Shown: positions 11,896-24,414, numbered from the stretch's first letter. The stretch is 64,000 bases of DNA from Hofstenia miamia (GCA_004352715.1 SCFE01000026.1:1908367-1972366), one strand, 5' to 3'. Program-made: numbers and translations. Notes: generated from the sequence alone by a model not told the origin.

Positions 11896-13304
11896 CTCTT
11901 TTACTTACATTTTAAGTAAACGTTGTACATATATTTTACTAAAATAAGTAACTAATTCATTATCTGATCCAATACAAATATTTAAAATTGTTAACTTGTT
12001 GCTACATAGTAAGCTAACTTAGATAACTAAACACCAAAACTTTGAACAGTATCTAAACCATTGAACTAAGCAAGACCACTTTGGTATAATATAGCAATTC
12101 TTTTATAAGATAATAATTGACCATTATGATTGTGTAAGAAGCGCAATAAAGTTTTCATTATGCTGACATTGATGGTAGGAGCTCATATCTAAATTCTGAT
12201 TGAAAGTCAAAGCTCAAAATAGGCATGAAATCTCAGAGAATCGATAGGCTATTATTGAATTAAAAAGTTCTTAAAAGAGATTCCATTCATGAGAGGAGGA
12301 GCAGAATGACGGCTTCGTTTAACAAATTCCGTACGTATGCTTTCCAGCTACTAATGCCATCAGATGTAAAAAAAACTTGACATTTTATCAAATTATGCTG
12401 CTAAGCAAAGAACAACTATATTCAAAATATATGGAAAGGTAAATACAATTACATCCCAGATTAGGCTGAATAGCTTGAGAAATCAGAGGCAAATTATTGA
12501 GAGGATTTCAATAGAATCTGTAATAAGCTCAATATTATAGATCTCACTTAAGCAATAAATATTATATATTGAGTACAAGTATGAAACCTCTAAACAGTAT
12601 CTATTAAATTGTAAGAGAATGAGTTACTAATGTCGACCTGCTGAGAATGGTAATTTATAAATATGATAAAGAGGTTTAACCAGTACAGTAACTATAATGT
12701 TAAACTGATAATACTAAAATACTAAATCAAAATATGCAATCATTTGAACTAAATCAGGCATAGAAATGATATCTCAGAGTGATATCAGATCAACAGAAGA
12801 AGTGCCGACAAGACATGTACATGTAATTACTAACTGTAATAATATATGGGTATACTTAAATAAAATATATAAAAATAAAATAATTTTGTAGTTTCTATTC
12901 TACATGCACCATTGTACATCAACATTAGTTGTAACAGATTTTACTTGTTGCAACTGCGTTGGGAAACAAGAAAAAGATAGAGGAATCAAGGTTGTGCCTG
13001 TACATAGGAGGATTTACAAATATTTATATTTATGGTTGCTTTACAAAAGCATAGCCACTATTAAGCAATGCGACAGCATGCAGTGGTAAGAGGACACTGA
13101 TCCTCTATATGATATATGGGAATAAAATAACTAGCATAGTTTTAGACTTTGCAATTCGTAGTCCACAATATCTCTTGTCGCTATTTTTAGATTGTAACTT
13201 AGATTCAGGCTTATACTGCAAGACTCAGTAACAATGCCTTGATAAAAATTATTAGCATCTGTCCTCTAATAGTGCAAAATAAAAGAAAATTCGAAGTTTA
13301 TGAA
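11896..13304. other. No gene seen
   Basis: AT-rich DNA upstream of the sacsin-like exon. It might include that gene's 5' region, but I can identify no promoter element. Confidence 0.5.
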
Positions 13305-13872
13305 AAATCTCAACAATTTGCTTAGTGACATTATCAATTTTAAACGGAAATAAACAGTACACATAACCCAGTTCCCGTAAACACGATTTAATTAAATTGA
13401 TTTAATAGCGGAAACTGAATACAAAGTTGTTCAACTTTCTATTGGTCTGAATTTGCTTGTCATCAAAATTCTTCATTGTCAGTTCTCACCTTGAAGTTAA
13501 AAATTCAAATTTTTCGTTTAGAATTTAGGTCAAAGCAAATTATTAATTTGTTGTCATTAGAATGGGAATGCCATTTGAAACATTCATTGCTGCACATGAA
13601 TCCATGATTTCTTTTTGGTTATGTTTTCTACTGTTTAGCAGAAATAATGTATTTTTGAGACTGACTATTCGACTCCATAATGTCAAATTCATAAGTACAT
13701 TCAATAGAATCTGAGTGTATCTTTATTGAAGAGAATTTAGCATTTGACAATATATTTTTTATTGGGAGAATACGTCCTTTTCTTTATTTTACAAGGTAGA
13801 ATCTTTGAATTTGTGGATATTTTGCGTAAATAAAATCAACAATTCATCTATTTTTCTAATTATATCAAAGAG
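13305..13872 (-). pseudogene. Decayed duplicate of sacsin-like exon
   Basis: This stretch aligns by eye, in the same orientation, with roughly 780-1411 of the large sacsin-like exon. Examples are the shared GGAAATAAAC-GTACACAT block, CATTGTCAGTTCTC-CCTTGAAGTT, GCTGCACATGAA-CCATGATT and ATTTTGCGTAAATAA-ATCAACAATTCA. Many substitutions and indels, including loss of the part matching about 1020-1080, leave no open frame. It looks like a partial gene duplication that lost function. The flanking parts of the exon were not found. Confidence 0.85.
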
Positions 13873-13879
13873 TAGGAGT

Positions 13880-13975
13880 TAGGATTACCAAAGTTGGAGG
13901 AGCAGAAGTACAGAAGGGAGCAATATTAGGAACATCTAGAGTCTTAAGGAAAGCTCTCAAGCACCCTGGGAATTA
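13880..13975 (+). pseudogene. Possible LINE 3' coding scrap
   Basis: One frame reads KGAILGTSRVLRKALKHPGN. This resembles the C-terminal tail of a family of non-LTR reverse transcriptases in which an Ala-Leu-Leu-Gly-Thr-Ala-Arg segment precedes Leu-Arg-Lys. It is very short and abuts the sacsin duplicate. Confidence 0.3.
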
Positions 13976-16788
13976 AGAGTCATACCAGTGTATAGTTGTG
14001 GGAAGGAAGAGATAACAATAATATTTAATATTCCTATATATAACACACATTCTTCCAAAATAAAATCTAGAGAGCTCAACTGCAAAAATTATTTGATTTT
14101 GAATTGGATTAGGAAGAGGTGATCTTTTAATAGTTTTTGAACGAGACTAGAGCCAATTTACTCCAGACAGCAATTATTAAATAATTCGATGACTTCTCAA
14201 TGCCTTGAGGTGCTAACAACTACGTTTGCATTTTTCAAATTTTTTCAGATTACATTCAAATTAGAGTATTCTTGGAGAACCCAAAATTATTACTTTTAAA
14301 GTGTGGCTTAAAACTACTTTACGTAAGCACTTAGGAATTTATGGTCTTTAACATTTGTTGCAGAAGTATTTATAGCAGATAGGCCTTAATTATTGTTACC
14401 TACAAATTTGAAATCCTATAATGCAAATGTCAATTAAATCTTTCACAGAAAAGACATTTTTAATAATTGTTTAATATAATATCTGCGGCCTTTTAATCCC
14501 CACCTATTTCTTAAACTGTGGAATAAATGATATTGTAGCTGAAGTGAACCCCTAGATTTGAATCAACCACTGAGTTATTGCCTGAATACTATATATTCAT
14601 AAAGCTTAGTTTGTAAAATATCATAGACAATCAATTAACATCCCTTGTGAGATCAATTAAGACACTAGAAAATTTAATGTACTTCGAATATTTAGCTCTA
14701 TAATCTTTTCAGAACTACGTTGTAATAATCCCATACTGGTATGTTTTGACGTAGCATAATGAGTTCAGAACTTAAAATTTTAATAATCATAATAAGCTTT
14801 CTAATGTTTTCTCTGAAATTGTGAAGCATTCTAATAAAAATATCAGTAGTGTGCGGAAAATTTCAATTTTAGCAAAGGAATCAAGATGAAGCACTGTCTG
14901 TAGCTCAATTACAACTGTTTTAATTTGAGTGAACTTCTATTGTATATAATGTTTTGCACCTCCAAATTTTAGGCCGGTTTCCGTGGAAAACAGAATATTT
15001 CATACCCATGCACAATTTCTAAAACAGATGCATTTCTGTTAAAGTACCCTTTGCAATTGTTGGCATTTGACTAAAATTTGAAAGAATTAAAAAATTAGAT
15101 GAAAAAGGTTTCTTACGGTACATTTTTTTTGAAACATTCTGATAACTGCTGAGATTCCTTTATATGAAAATCCTGAAGTCGTTTGCATAGCTCAGTGACT
15201 TTAGAAACGCAGGCATAAAAGTAAATTAAAAATTATACAAACATTTTATCTGCACTCATTTAATTATTTCAAACCAAATGCAACTATTTCCGATATATTG
15301 TAAATGACTTACTATGTTTAAAATTGAAATAAGTATGGTCATCATGTGTTATGAATTATAATTTGTAAACGTGCTTCATATTAATACATTCATAACGCGT
15401 TCAGGAACAATCTATCTCATTAAATGTTAAAATCTGCTGATAAAATCGTATATTTTCTAAGAAAATGAAAAAGTTGGTTTACTTCAAAATGTCTAAAGGT
15501 AAAAACATATTATGACAAAAAACACAAATAGGATAGAGAGTTTGAGATTTATTTCAAAAATAAATGAACCAATTAAGAAAAGCAAGAAATTTTCACATTG
15601 AATTTACCCAGATAAAACATTTAAATTTGATGAGAAAACAGCCTACTAATAACTTTTCATTATCAAAATCAAAGTAGCACTATACTCTGAATCAGCAAAT
15701 ATGTAGTAGCAAATGCTAGAAATTATTAATATTATTTGCAGTTATATCAGCAGAGTAATTTTATCCAGAGCATTCATTTCTGTTTTGAAACTTGATAGAT
15801 CAAGTTATGTATATTTTGTGCAATGGAATTCTCAAGTACTGTTCTAGACATATTTTTTAATGATCATAAATACAGTTCAAATTATGTCAACACACTATGT
15901 ATGGCTGTGGCTTTCATTGAGCAGTAGTAACAGCAAGTAGTCTTAAGTTAGCAGTTAAGTAGTCTTTAGTTGTCATCATTGGTATATTTTCATTAGGCAC
16001 ATGTCTACACCAAATTTCTTAAGAAGTGAATATTATTTTACACAAATTTGTTTATGGAGCACTCTACAATACTAGAGGAGGACAGGGAGGTTAGAATACT
16101 GTGATTTATTTCACTGACTAAAATAACTCATTTATGTATGTTATATAAAAGAACAATTCTCAGTGTCCACTGAGCAGAAACATTAGAGATTGTGCATCAC
16201 CCAATAATCAATATCTACCAGTGATTGTACATTTGCAGGTTACACACATTCTCACACAGCAGACAGGCACATGGTCACTCATACAGACTATGCTGTCATA
16301 CACAACAGTGTGTATGTATTGAATGATTTATTTCAGAAGATGTGAGTCATTCATACTAACTAATGAAATCACAGGATTCAAACCTACCTTTACTCAGTAT
16401 TGTAGATGTTTTATGGACACATCTGTGCCCAACATAATTCATTTATGCTCTGCTATCAGCTTATGTTTATCACAGTATACATTATAATCATCATGGTAAT
16501 AAGCAATGCCCATTGGCAGATTTAAGGGGGACTATCAGACTGCAGTCCCCTCCCCATGAAGAGCAAAATGGAAGTCAATTTTCTTCCCCTTCATAAAAAT
16601 TCTAAATTATTGCTAAATTTTTGTATTTTATTTGCAAAACAATCCAAGGGTTTGGCAAATATTGGTGAAATATTTTGGCAAATTTTTAAAATAACTTGCA
16701 AGTTTCCCTAAAATTTAACAAGCCTTGCAATATTTCACAAATATTGTCCAACTTTCCAAACTTTTTTTTCAAATAATATTACACATTC
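13976..16788. other. No gene seen
   Basis: AT-rich sequence without long open frames, recognisable protein similarity or clear repeats on either strand. Confidence 0.5.
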
Positions 16789-17375
16789 TTAACCCTCTGG
16801 TGGTGCAGTGGGATATTTTTCATGGTTGGTGCAGCAGGGTATGATGAACCCCACTCAAAGTTTTAGCCTTTTTTATTACTTTTTATTGCTTTAGGTGTGT
16901 TCTGAGGTAGTAAATTTATCAAAAAAATATGTTCTGATATATTTATTCAAGAATGACACCTTCTACAATATATTTTTTTAGAGTATAAGTAGAATATGTG
17001 TTTACATAAAAGTTGTCCTACAATTTTCTTTTGCAATGTATTTACTCATCTGAAATATAAATGTATTTCACAGATTAAACTTTTTTTAATGCTTTGAATT
17101 AGTGAATATTGTTTAGTGCATTTGGCTTTGGCATTAAATTCAATCATACACACAATAATGATTAGTGTTAGTTACATAACATTGTAATGAAACTTTTACG
17201 AGTAACGATAATCTCACAGAGAAACATTTTATAATTCAGTTACTGGATAGCTCTAATAAATGTATGTCCATGCATCAACAACACAAACCAACATATATTA
17301 ATATATTCATTGTCATAAAAACAAAAGCAAACTAATACTCTTTGAAAATAAAGATCACACAAAATAAAACTTTTT

Positions 17376-17387
17376 GGGGGGGGGGGG
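17376..17387 (+). repeat. G12 homopolymer
   Basis: Twelve consecutive G just beyond the 3' end of the piggyBac B coding region. The length may be a sequencing or assembly approximation. Confidence 0.7.
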
Positions 17388-17408
17388 AGCTCGTTTCATA
17401 TTTACTGT

Positions 17409-19110
17409 TTACTCATACTCATTGTTTTCACTATCATCCTCATCACTATGAGCAGAACAGTCAACGCAAATGTGTACAGCATGTTCCAAGCAGATGGGCT
17501 TATAACACTTCTGGCAGCAGTTTCTTGTCTTATGATCTTTTGACCTTGGGCACAATGAGCATCTTTGAATGGAGTCTTCACGATGACGTTTTGGAGGTAA
17601 TTCCTGACATCCCGAAAAATGTTGGATCTTACTTTTAAAGCTCTCTTCAAATATGGGTTTGTCTTGCGATAATGAATGTGGTCCTCCACCAACTTGAGTC
17701 CCAATTCCTTCAGAAACTTTCAGCGTCTGATAGCTGTTTGAGAGTTGGCCATGAATATATTGTATGAATTTATTCCTGCAACATTGAGTATGGTGTAAAA
17801 AACTAACTGGCCAACGTCAAGTATTTCTGGAAACATTGTAGATGGAACACAACTGATCCACGGTGTCTACCCCTACTTTAGTACTGTTATAAAAGGTAAT
17901 AATCTCTGGTTTCCTTTTTTCTTTTGTGCTTTTATCAATTGCAGCATCAGAATGCATTGTGCTCAGTAGGACAACATTTTTACCTTTCTTGGGGACATAT
18001 GAGGTCAGTGTAACATCCTTCTGGAAACCAAATATGCTTGTATATTCAGTTCTGCCTTTTGTGGCAAGAAATTGAGGGGGGAGTTCTCTCTTGTTCTTCC
18101 TCAGAGTGCCAACTAATGTTAATCTATAATTCTTCAAGAGATCAATCACAAGTCTGTAACTGGTAAACCAATTATCCATTGTAATATTTCTTCCAGACCC
18201 ATTTATATGAGACACCAACCGTTTTACCACTGCTGCTCCTGAATTATCTACTGTAAAAGGACCTTCTGGTTGTTTCCCCAAGTAGACCTCCATACGTGAC
18301 ACATAAAAAGTTTTGGCATCTGCCAAAATAAATATTTTTATCCCATATTTTGCTGGCTTACTTGGCATGTACACCCTAAATGAACAGTTCTCTCTAAAGG
18401 CAGTCAACATTTCATCTACTGTCGCATATTCTGAAACATTATAATTGGCGATACAATTATCAACAAATTTGTCAAAGAACTTTCTACAAGCTGCAAACTT
18501 ATCATCTAGCATTCTTTCAGCCCAAGTATGGATGTTATCAAACCTCATAGAGCTTAGTAGGAAACGAGATCACTGCAAAGACATAGTTGTCGGAAAAATT
18601 TCAATTCCTGTACCATCAGTTGCCCAAGCATCTTCCATATTCATTTGATTAGCTCTAAAAACTCCTAACAGATAAATTAGTCCTATTGCAGCTTTCATCT
18701 CACTTTCATTAGTATGTTTCTCTTTTGACTTATCTTTATATTTTCCTTTTTTACTGTCAATATATATATTAGTGCAAGCTACTAATTCATTCAGAAGTTC
18801 TTGTGTGACAAACAAAGACCAGCAGTCCTTTACAGCATGCACATGTTTTGCCACTCCTTTTGATCCTGGTGAACCCTTGAATATGTTATGTGCACATGTG
18901 TGCCATTGACAATGTGGAGGAATGGTTTCCAGCTAGTGTTATCTTTGCCAATAAATTCTTTTTCTGCATACCTGTTTGCCTGCTGCTCATTTTCATCATT
19001 AGATTCATCTGTATCTTCATCATGTGAAATCTTGAACACATTATCTGCTTCAGATCTCCCCTCTTCATCTGTTATTTCTTCTTCATCCACTGTTTCATAC
19101 TGAGCCAGTC
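17409..19110 (-). pseudogene. piggyBac B transposase, main part, decayed
   Basis: It runs from an acidic N-terminal region (TVDEEEITDEEG) through GLIYLLGVFRANQMNMEDAW to the DDE core. Catalytic Asp residues are visible in ATVDEMLTAFRENC, RNITMDNWFTS and KVGVDTVDQL. Breaks: a frameshift between about 18890 and 18950, an in-frame TGA at 18570-18572 just before SRFLLSSMRFDN, a frameshift near 17810 and a further stop in the C-terminal part. The C-terminal Cys-rich finger (NCCQKCYKPICLEH, then CVDCS) reads to a TAA at 17409. The first 39 codons lie at 29124-29241. It resembles PGBD3/4-type proteins and is inactive. Confidence 0.88.
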
Positions 19111-19114
19111 CTAC

Positions 19115-19363
19115 TGTAACATCCTCCACCTGGCTTATTTGCACTCTGTATTATTGTTAATAACGATCACTCAGTAAATTGCAGGTGAGGAGTTACTAAG
19201 TTATTGAACCGCCAAACTTTTCCTCTGTTGTTAACTAGTTAGGTTAATTGAGTACTAATTATCACTATTTAGGTGACGAAGCTGTGTGACATTTCCTCTT
19301 CTTCTCTTCTGTGGGCTACTGCCCAAAGCCGATTTCCACATCACAGTTCCTCTCCTTCATGAA
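19115..19363 (-). repeat. Truncated LTR (third copy)
   Basis: Matches the first 250 bases (in + coordinates) of the two full LTRs, from TGTAACATCC to TCTCCTTCATGAA. It then jumps directly into gag sequence equivalent to about 26805. The inner breakpoint therefore joins LTR interior to gag. Confidence 0.9.
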
Positions 19364-20324
19364 TGTTGTAACCATCTACTCTGCCATTAAATTTTGGTAA
19401 TGTGGCTTTACAAGAGATCATATAGTTTCCCACTTCCTGGTTTAATATTGAGTTACTGTATTTAGGTCTCATGTTTTTTGTTGTCCCTTCTTCTTTTCGC
19501 AATTGTGTGGTTATTGCCTTTGTGATCTCGTCAATGAATTTCTTCTTTTCCACATCATTCTCATCTTCTGAAGAATCTTCTGATAGGTGATCATGGAGTG
19601 GCTAAGCTTGTAGTTCACGTTCTTTTCTACCTATGAACTGAAAGTTGTGGGACTGTATTCTGTCTTGTTCTTCTTTGGTCAGCTGCAATAACCTCAATTT
19701 GTCTTTTAATTGAGCTATTTCCTCTTGCCTCAGATCTTTATCTTCAATTAGTCGTCTGTTCTCTACTTCCAACAAGTCCTGTTGTAATTGTGCTGGCTGT
19801 TCATTTTTGCTTGTTTTAAGTCGAGTTATTTTACTCTTAAGTTGTGATATCTCTGTGGCTTGTATATCATTGTCTTGTATTAGCTGCCAGTTTGTTCTTT
19901 CTAATACATTATTCTTTTCTTGCAGAAGCTGATTTTGTTCCAGAAATCTACTGTTTGATTCTGTTAACTGTTTCATGAGTGCCTTGATCTCGTTTTGGAA
20001 AACTTCACTTTGCTCAATTAGTCTGGTATCCATGTTGATTTGGATGTTCCTGATTGTTTCCGCACTTGCCAGTTCGATGTCTTCTATCCTTTTTGTTAGT
20101 AGACCAATTTCTTCTCATAGTAATTTCTCAGTTTCGTTATTTTTTCTCAGAATTTCCATAATCTCTGGGGTTCCCGGTTCAGAAGAGGATTCCTGTCTTA
20201 TTGACTCTGGGGTTAGGGTTGCTTCAGAATTCCTTGGGTATGATGACGATCGTGTTGCCATAGGGGTGGTGGTTTTCAGTATTGCTTTCTTTGCGCTTCC
20301 TCTCTTACTTTTATTGTTTGTCAT
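19364..20324 (-). pseudogene. Second gag copy, 3' truncated
   Basis: Parallel to the N-terminal 60 per cent of the other gag (27758 down to about 26805). It starts with the same MTNNKSKRGSAKKAIL at 20324 and has the same coiled-coil region rich in Glu, Gln and Leu. An in-frame TGA replaces Arg early on (after NNETEKLL), and a stop follows REL near 19605. The 3' end is the breakpoint into LTR sequence, so the capsid domain and zinc knuckle are lost. Confidence 0.85.
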
Positions 20325-20530
20325 TGTTTCTTGATGTTGTAGTGGCTTTCCAGTTTGGTTACGATTCAAGAGTCCAGTTTGCACTTGTTGTGGTTAAGGT
20401 TTTCTGCCTTTACTGACTTTGTATTTCCGTTCACTGCTCTGTTGCTTCCTTTTCACTTTTCCTTTGAGTTGTTTCAGAGTTTTGAAAGAGTATCACTGTG
20501 TGTTTCCTCTCCGTTGACTTTGTTCTTATT

Positions 20531-20544
20531 TGTCATGGTCGCCA
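20531..20544 (-). promoter_or_regulatory. Candidate primer binding site (copy 1)
   Basis: Directly after the central LTR in the sense direction lies TGGCGACCATGACA. A TGG start at the LTR edge is the usual form of a tRNA 3'-end primer site. The equivalent in the other copy is altered. I cannot assign the tRNA with confidence; a tRNA-Arg type is possible. Confidence 0.5.
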
Positions 20545-21674
20545 TGTAACATCCTCCACCTGGCTTATTTGCACCGTGTATTATTGTTAATAACTATCAC
20601 TCAGTAAATTGCGGGTGAGGAGTTACTAAGTTATTGAACCACCAAGCTTTTCCTCTGTTATTAACTAGTTAGTTTAATCGAGTACTAATCATCACTATTT
20701 AGGTGACAAAGCAGTGTGACGTTTCCTCTTTGAATCATCTGTGGGCTACTGCCCAAAGCCAATCTCCATATCACAGTTCCTCTCCTTCATGAACAATTGA
20801 CTGAATCCACTGCACCATCTCAGCTCAAGGATGACTAATTATGTGTACCTTATTTTAGCTCAGTGCGTGTACTCATGTCAAGTTGTAACTGACTTAAACT
20901 CAATTTTGTAAAGTGTTTGTTGATTTGATTAAGTAAAGCAACCAGGCATTGACACTAACTGCATTTACATAATATTAAAGTAGCCATTACCATAAAACTA
21001 CTGGCTTAGTAATTTAAGTAATAGATTGCAGTTTCCTATACTTACATTTAATAGTGATACATGTAAGGTCATTTATTTGGTTGATTATAGTCAAGTCTCC
21101 TACTATTAAGAATAGATATATTCCTAGGGTTCGACTATCCAGTCATTTCAAGCATCTATTATTTCATACATGTATTGATCAATTGTCAGACTAGGCAAGA
21201 ATCAAAAAACTCCTAACAGTAACATAAGTGTGGTTTCATGACTGGCACAAGGACCCTTCGAATTGATCCCATGATGGAATCCAGCCACTACTCGACACAA
21301 CTTGCCTAGCTGCACATTTTATTAAATATCAAACCAGATAAGTGAAAAATGAAAAATAATATAAACTCTGAAGAATTTATTGTTCATCAAATTTCTCTTT
21401 AAATTCAAAGCTATTTATTTAAAATTTGTAAAGTACCTGCCAATATGGCTGTTCTTACATAAGCGTAATTTCACTTGTTGCAATTTGTCAAATATTACTT
21501 AATCAGCTAATGTGTTTCTCTTAATTTGCACAATATTGTAACTTGGTTGCATCTTACAAAATGAATAGAATAATTAACTAAATTTTACAATCATATTTCT
21601 GATTATATTTAGTCACTGTAATCATTCAATGTTAATCTTCTGTTTGCAGCTATTCTTCTTTGGGTGATGCTACA
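20545..21674 (-). repeat. Central LTR, 1130 bp
   Basis: Full-length LTR with TGTAAC...GCTACA ends in + orientation. It serves as 3' LTR of the large copy and 5' LTR of the truncated one. It differs from the 27979-29123 LTR by scattered substitutions and small indels, more in the outer 200 bases, so the insertion is not recent. A purine-rich GAGGAGGG lies just upstream of it in the sense direction, as expected for a polypurine tract. Confidence 0.9.
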
Positions 21675-22333
21675 CGCCCTCCTCAGCTTGCATTATGGAC
21701 AGCACTGGCCACTCCCCAAGCATGAGAGTGTCTGCTTTTATGGACAGCACTGGCCGCTCCCCATGCACTAGAGTGTCTGCTTTTCTGATTAGTGACTCTG
21801 CCTCGGGATCTTCCCATGTTATTGTCGTGTACTCGGATTGCTTCAACTTTTTCAGTACTGCTTCTCATTTGGTGGTGACAGTGTTCGCATATTTTAAAAA
21901 TCAAGTCTCTCTGATATTCTCCACTATAGGTGTCATCTCCTGTAGTTTGTTCATTTTTTGGTGAAAAGATTTCAAAGTATTTTTCATACAAGCAAATGCC
22001 TTTTATTGCTATTAATAGTGTCATTTGTGCATGTATGAGCCAAGTCTGCTCTCATTTGTGTGTTTGGATAAAAGAAGGTGAAGACCTTTTGTAAGCTGCA
22101 GGTGTTTGCTACATCTTTATAGAAGAAGCTGATGTTTTCCCCTACTTCTTGCTCTGATATCTCACCAGGATCATTTTTTCTGATGCCCATCATAGTGACG
22201 ATCTCCACTCTTTTTGTTACGTCATAGTAGCAATACTTTTGTTCCCACATATCGGTCCACACGATGTCGTTAACTCCCAAAAACAACATGACTGCTCGTG
22301 GCTGGCGTTTTTCTATTTCATCTCTTAATTCTT
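21675..22333 (-). other. Retroelement region before the 3' LTR
   Basis: Two overlapping open frames (22289-21984 and 22024-21683) cover this stretch. The first reads VMLFLGVNDIVWTDMWEQ, the second ends in the 15-residue repeat. They may be the continuation of the frame at 22334 after a stop and shift. I recognise no envelope features (no signal peptide, furin site or membrane segment) and cannot assign a function. Confidence 0.4.
21694..21783 (-). repeat. Two 45-bp tandem units
   Basis: Two near-identical 45-bp units start TATGGACAGCACTGGCC at 21694 and 21739. On the minus strand they encode a 15-residue repeat (SRHSSAWGAASAVHK, then a variant) at the end of the region before the LTR. Confidence 0.85.
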
Positions 22334-23135
22334 TTAAAGTTGGATGTGAATTGCTCTTCCCCTCATGTATAGCTGATCTGGGGTGATGGTTCCTTCTATA
22401 TAAATGCGTTCTTTGTTGTCATTATCTAGCAATATCTTTTTCGTTCTCTTGTAGTCCTCTTGTTCTGTCATCTCTATAGCTTTACTTTGCGAGTTCACGT
22501 ATGATTTGTATTCATGTAGAAATGTTTTTGCTGGTTTTACCTCTTTCAGGAGTCTCCATCTAGGCAGTACCATAGGTATTGCAATCATTTTAGGCGGCGT
22601 ACATAGTAAGATCTTTGTGTCAACGAGTCTCTCAATTTCGTCATAGGTGCCTGTTGTGTTAGATGCCATTGCTAAGCCAATGGTGGCAGGGTAATTCATT
22701 TTCGCTTCTGGGATTGTCTCCCAAAATGATTGCGTTAATCCCAGTTTGCTTAAGTTCATTCGTATGCGCTCCTGAATATCAATTTTTGATGTGATGCATT
22801 CAATGTCGACTGTGATTTGGTTGAATGGCTTCAACAGTTCTTCTAGCTCTGTGTGTGTGAATGCTTCAGTGAACATTAACTTCATTGTTGCGACTGTTTG
22901 TTGTTCTCTTATCCTCTGGTAGTTCCTTTCTGCTATCTCCTTTACTTCTTTTGTTACTTTTATCTCTACCAGGAATCGTTCATCGTCAGTGTTGATCCAT
23001 TCAATCGTACTATTTTGGCTCGTATCTCCCCACTTCTCTACGTTTATTCTGTTGATTACTGTTTGTGTTTTTGGGGATAGTAATAGTTGCGATGAAGTTA
23101 ATAGTTGTTCCTCCTTCATGATTTCCTGTTGTGAT
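22334..23135 (-). CDS. Unidentified retroelement frame after integrase
   Basis: An open frame of about 265 codons. It starts out of frame within integrase sequence (to 23296) and then continues into its own sequence from about 23135. The unique part is hydrophilic, with EVKEIAERNYQRIREQQ, FTHTELEELLKPFNQ and a Pro-rich CTPPKMIAIPMVLPRW. It has no Asp-Asp-Glu integrase residues, zinc motif, signal peptide or membrane segment. By position it is the third frame of the element, where env or an accessory gene would sit. Its openness over 800 bases contrasts with the broken pol. It ends at TGA 22334. Confidence 0.5.
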
Positions 23136-23560
23136 TTTGTTACCATTTCGCATATTTCGTAAAGTTGTCCACCATTACTAATAGGAATTGGTACCCCTCG
23201 TTGTCCTTTGATAGTTGTTCCAAGTTGATGTGGACTATTTCGTTCGGTTGTGTGGCTATTATCTTTTCCAGCAGTGCTCTCTGCATTGGGAATCATTGAC
23301 TGTTATGTAACAAACAAGTTGTGCATTTGTTGATGATGTCTTTGATTACTTTTCTTACAGCTGTTGTTATGAATCGCCCATTGAACGTTTTTTCTGTTTG
23401 TGTTATTCTGAGGTGGCCTTTCTCATGTATCCGCCATATAAGATCTCTTTTGAAATACTCTGGTATCGCAATCCGATTGTTTTGTCCTTCGACATACAGT
23501 AACCCATTTCGGTTTGTCTTCCACTTGTATCATTCAAAGTAGCTTGCTGTTAGTTTCGAT
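23135..23560 (-). pseudogene. Integrase, N-terminal part only
   Basis: The HHCC zinc domain is visible as HEKGHLRITQTEKTF and IINKCTTCL. It is followed, past a TGA, by the first strand of the integrase core (YQFLLVMVDNFTKYAKW). The frame then stops at TAA near 23140 and the remaining core, with the second Asp and the Glu, is missing. Sequence of the unidentified frame follows at once. Integration by this copy is impossible. Confidence 0.8.
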
Positions 23561-24414
23561 AATGTCAATCAAGGTTCTTTCAGTTTCTTTATTATTTCAT
23601 TGAGGATTACGTCGTCCTGTTGTCTTTCTATTATCTCCTTTTCAGAGATTTCTTCCTTGATTATGATTGGTAGTACTGTTTGACCTTTCTTGTCTACGTT
23701 GATCTCTGGTAGCTCATCATATTGGTTGTGTGGTAGAAACTGGAATTGCTGTTTTTCTCTGTCTATTTTTTCTGCGTCTCTTTGGTACTCTGGTAATGAC
23801 GTCCAAAAGTCTGTGTTGCTGTGTAAGGTGCCCTTCTGATGCTCTATTGTGAATGTGAACTCATTAAGATGTTCTATCCATCGGGATACAATGCCTGATT
23901 TATCTCCCGAGAATTTTTTTAGCCATGCAAGGCTGCTGTTGTCAGTGCGTACTCAGAACTCTTTCCCAATCAAGAAGTGTCTGAACTTTCTGATACTCTC
24001 CACTAGAGCTAACATTTCCACTTTGGTGGAGCCATAATTCTCCTTGCTTGCCCGTAATTTACAGCTAAAGAATTGTATCAGTACTTCTTTCCCATTCTTC
24101 ATTTGTCCCAGCATTGCTCCTATAGCCACCTTGCTTGCATCACAGTCTAATATGAATTGTTCATTATAATCCGGTGTATTAAGTGATGGTAGTTTCACTA
24201 GTTCTTCCTTGATGTTATCCAGTTCTTCCTGTTCTTGCCATGTCCATATAAATGGTACTGATTTTCTCATGAGCTTTGTCATTTTCGCGGTTTTCCCTGC
24301 GATGTTGGGAATAAATGTGCCATAATAATTAAAGAAACCCATTATCCTTTGGATATCTTTCTTATTATTTGGTTTCTTTATTCTCTGTATCATCTCTCTT
24401 GCATTGTCTTTCAT
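23561..24414 (-). pseudogene. Retroelement RNase H region
   Basis: MGFFNYYGTFIPNIAG is the RT connection. FILDCDASKVAIGAMLGQ with the catalytic Asp and KLRASKENYGSTKVEMLAL with the Glu identify a Ty3/gypsy RNase H. It is followed by RTDNSSLAWL and IVSRWIEHLNEF. An in-frame stop lies after HFLIGKEF (23953), and another after the Glu-Pro near 23575. Confidence 0.85.

Noticed and set aside
21984-22289. SGNH-hydrolase-like reading of LFLGVNDI in the retroelement tail
   Set aside because: Only one short motif; no catalytic Ser block or His box was found.
22334-23296. Calling this frame an envelope gene
   Set aside because: No signal peptide, cleavage site or membrane segment is visible; position alone is not enough.
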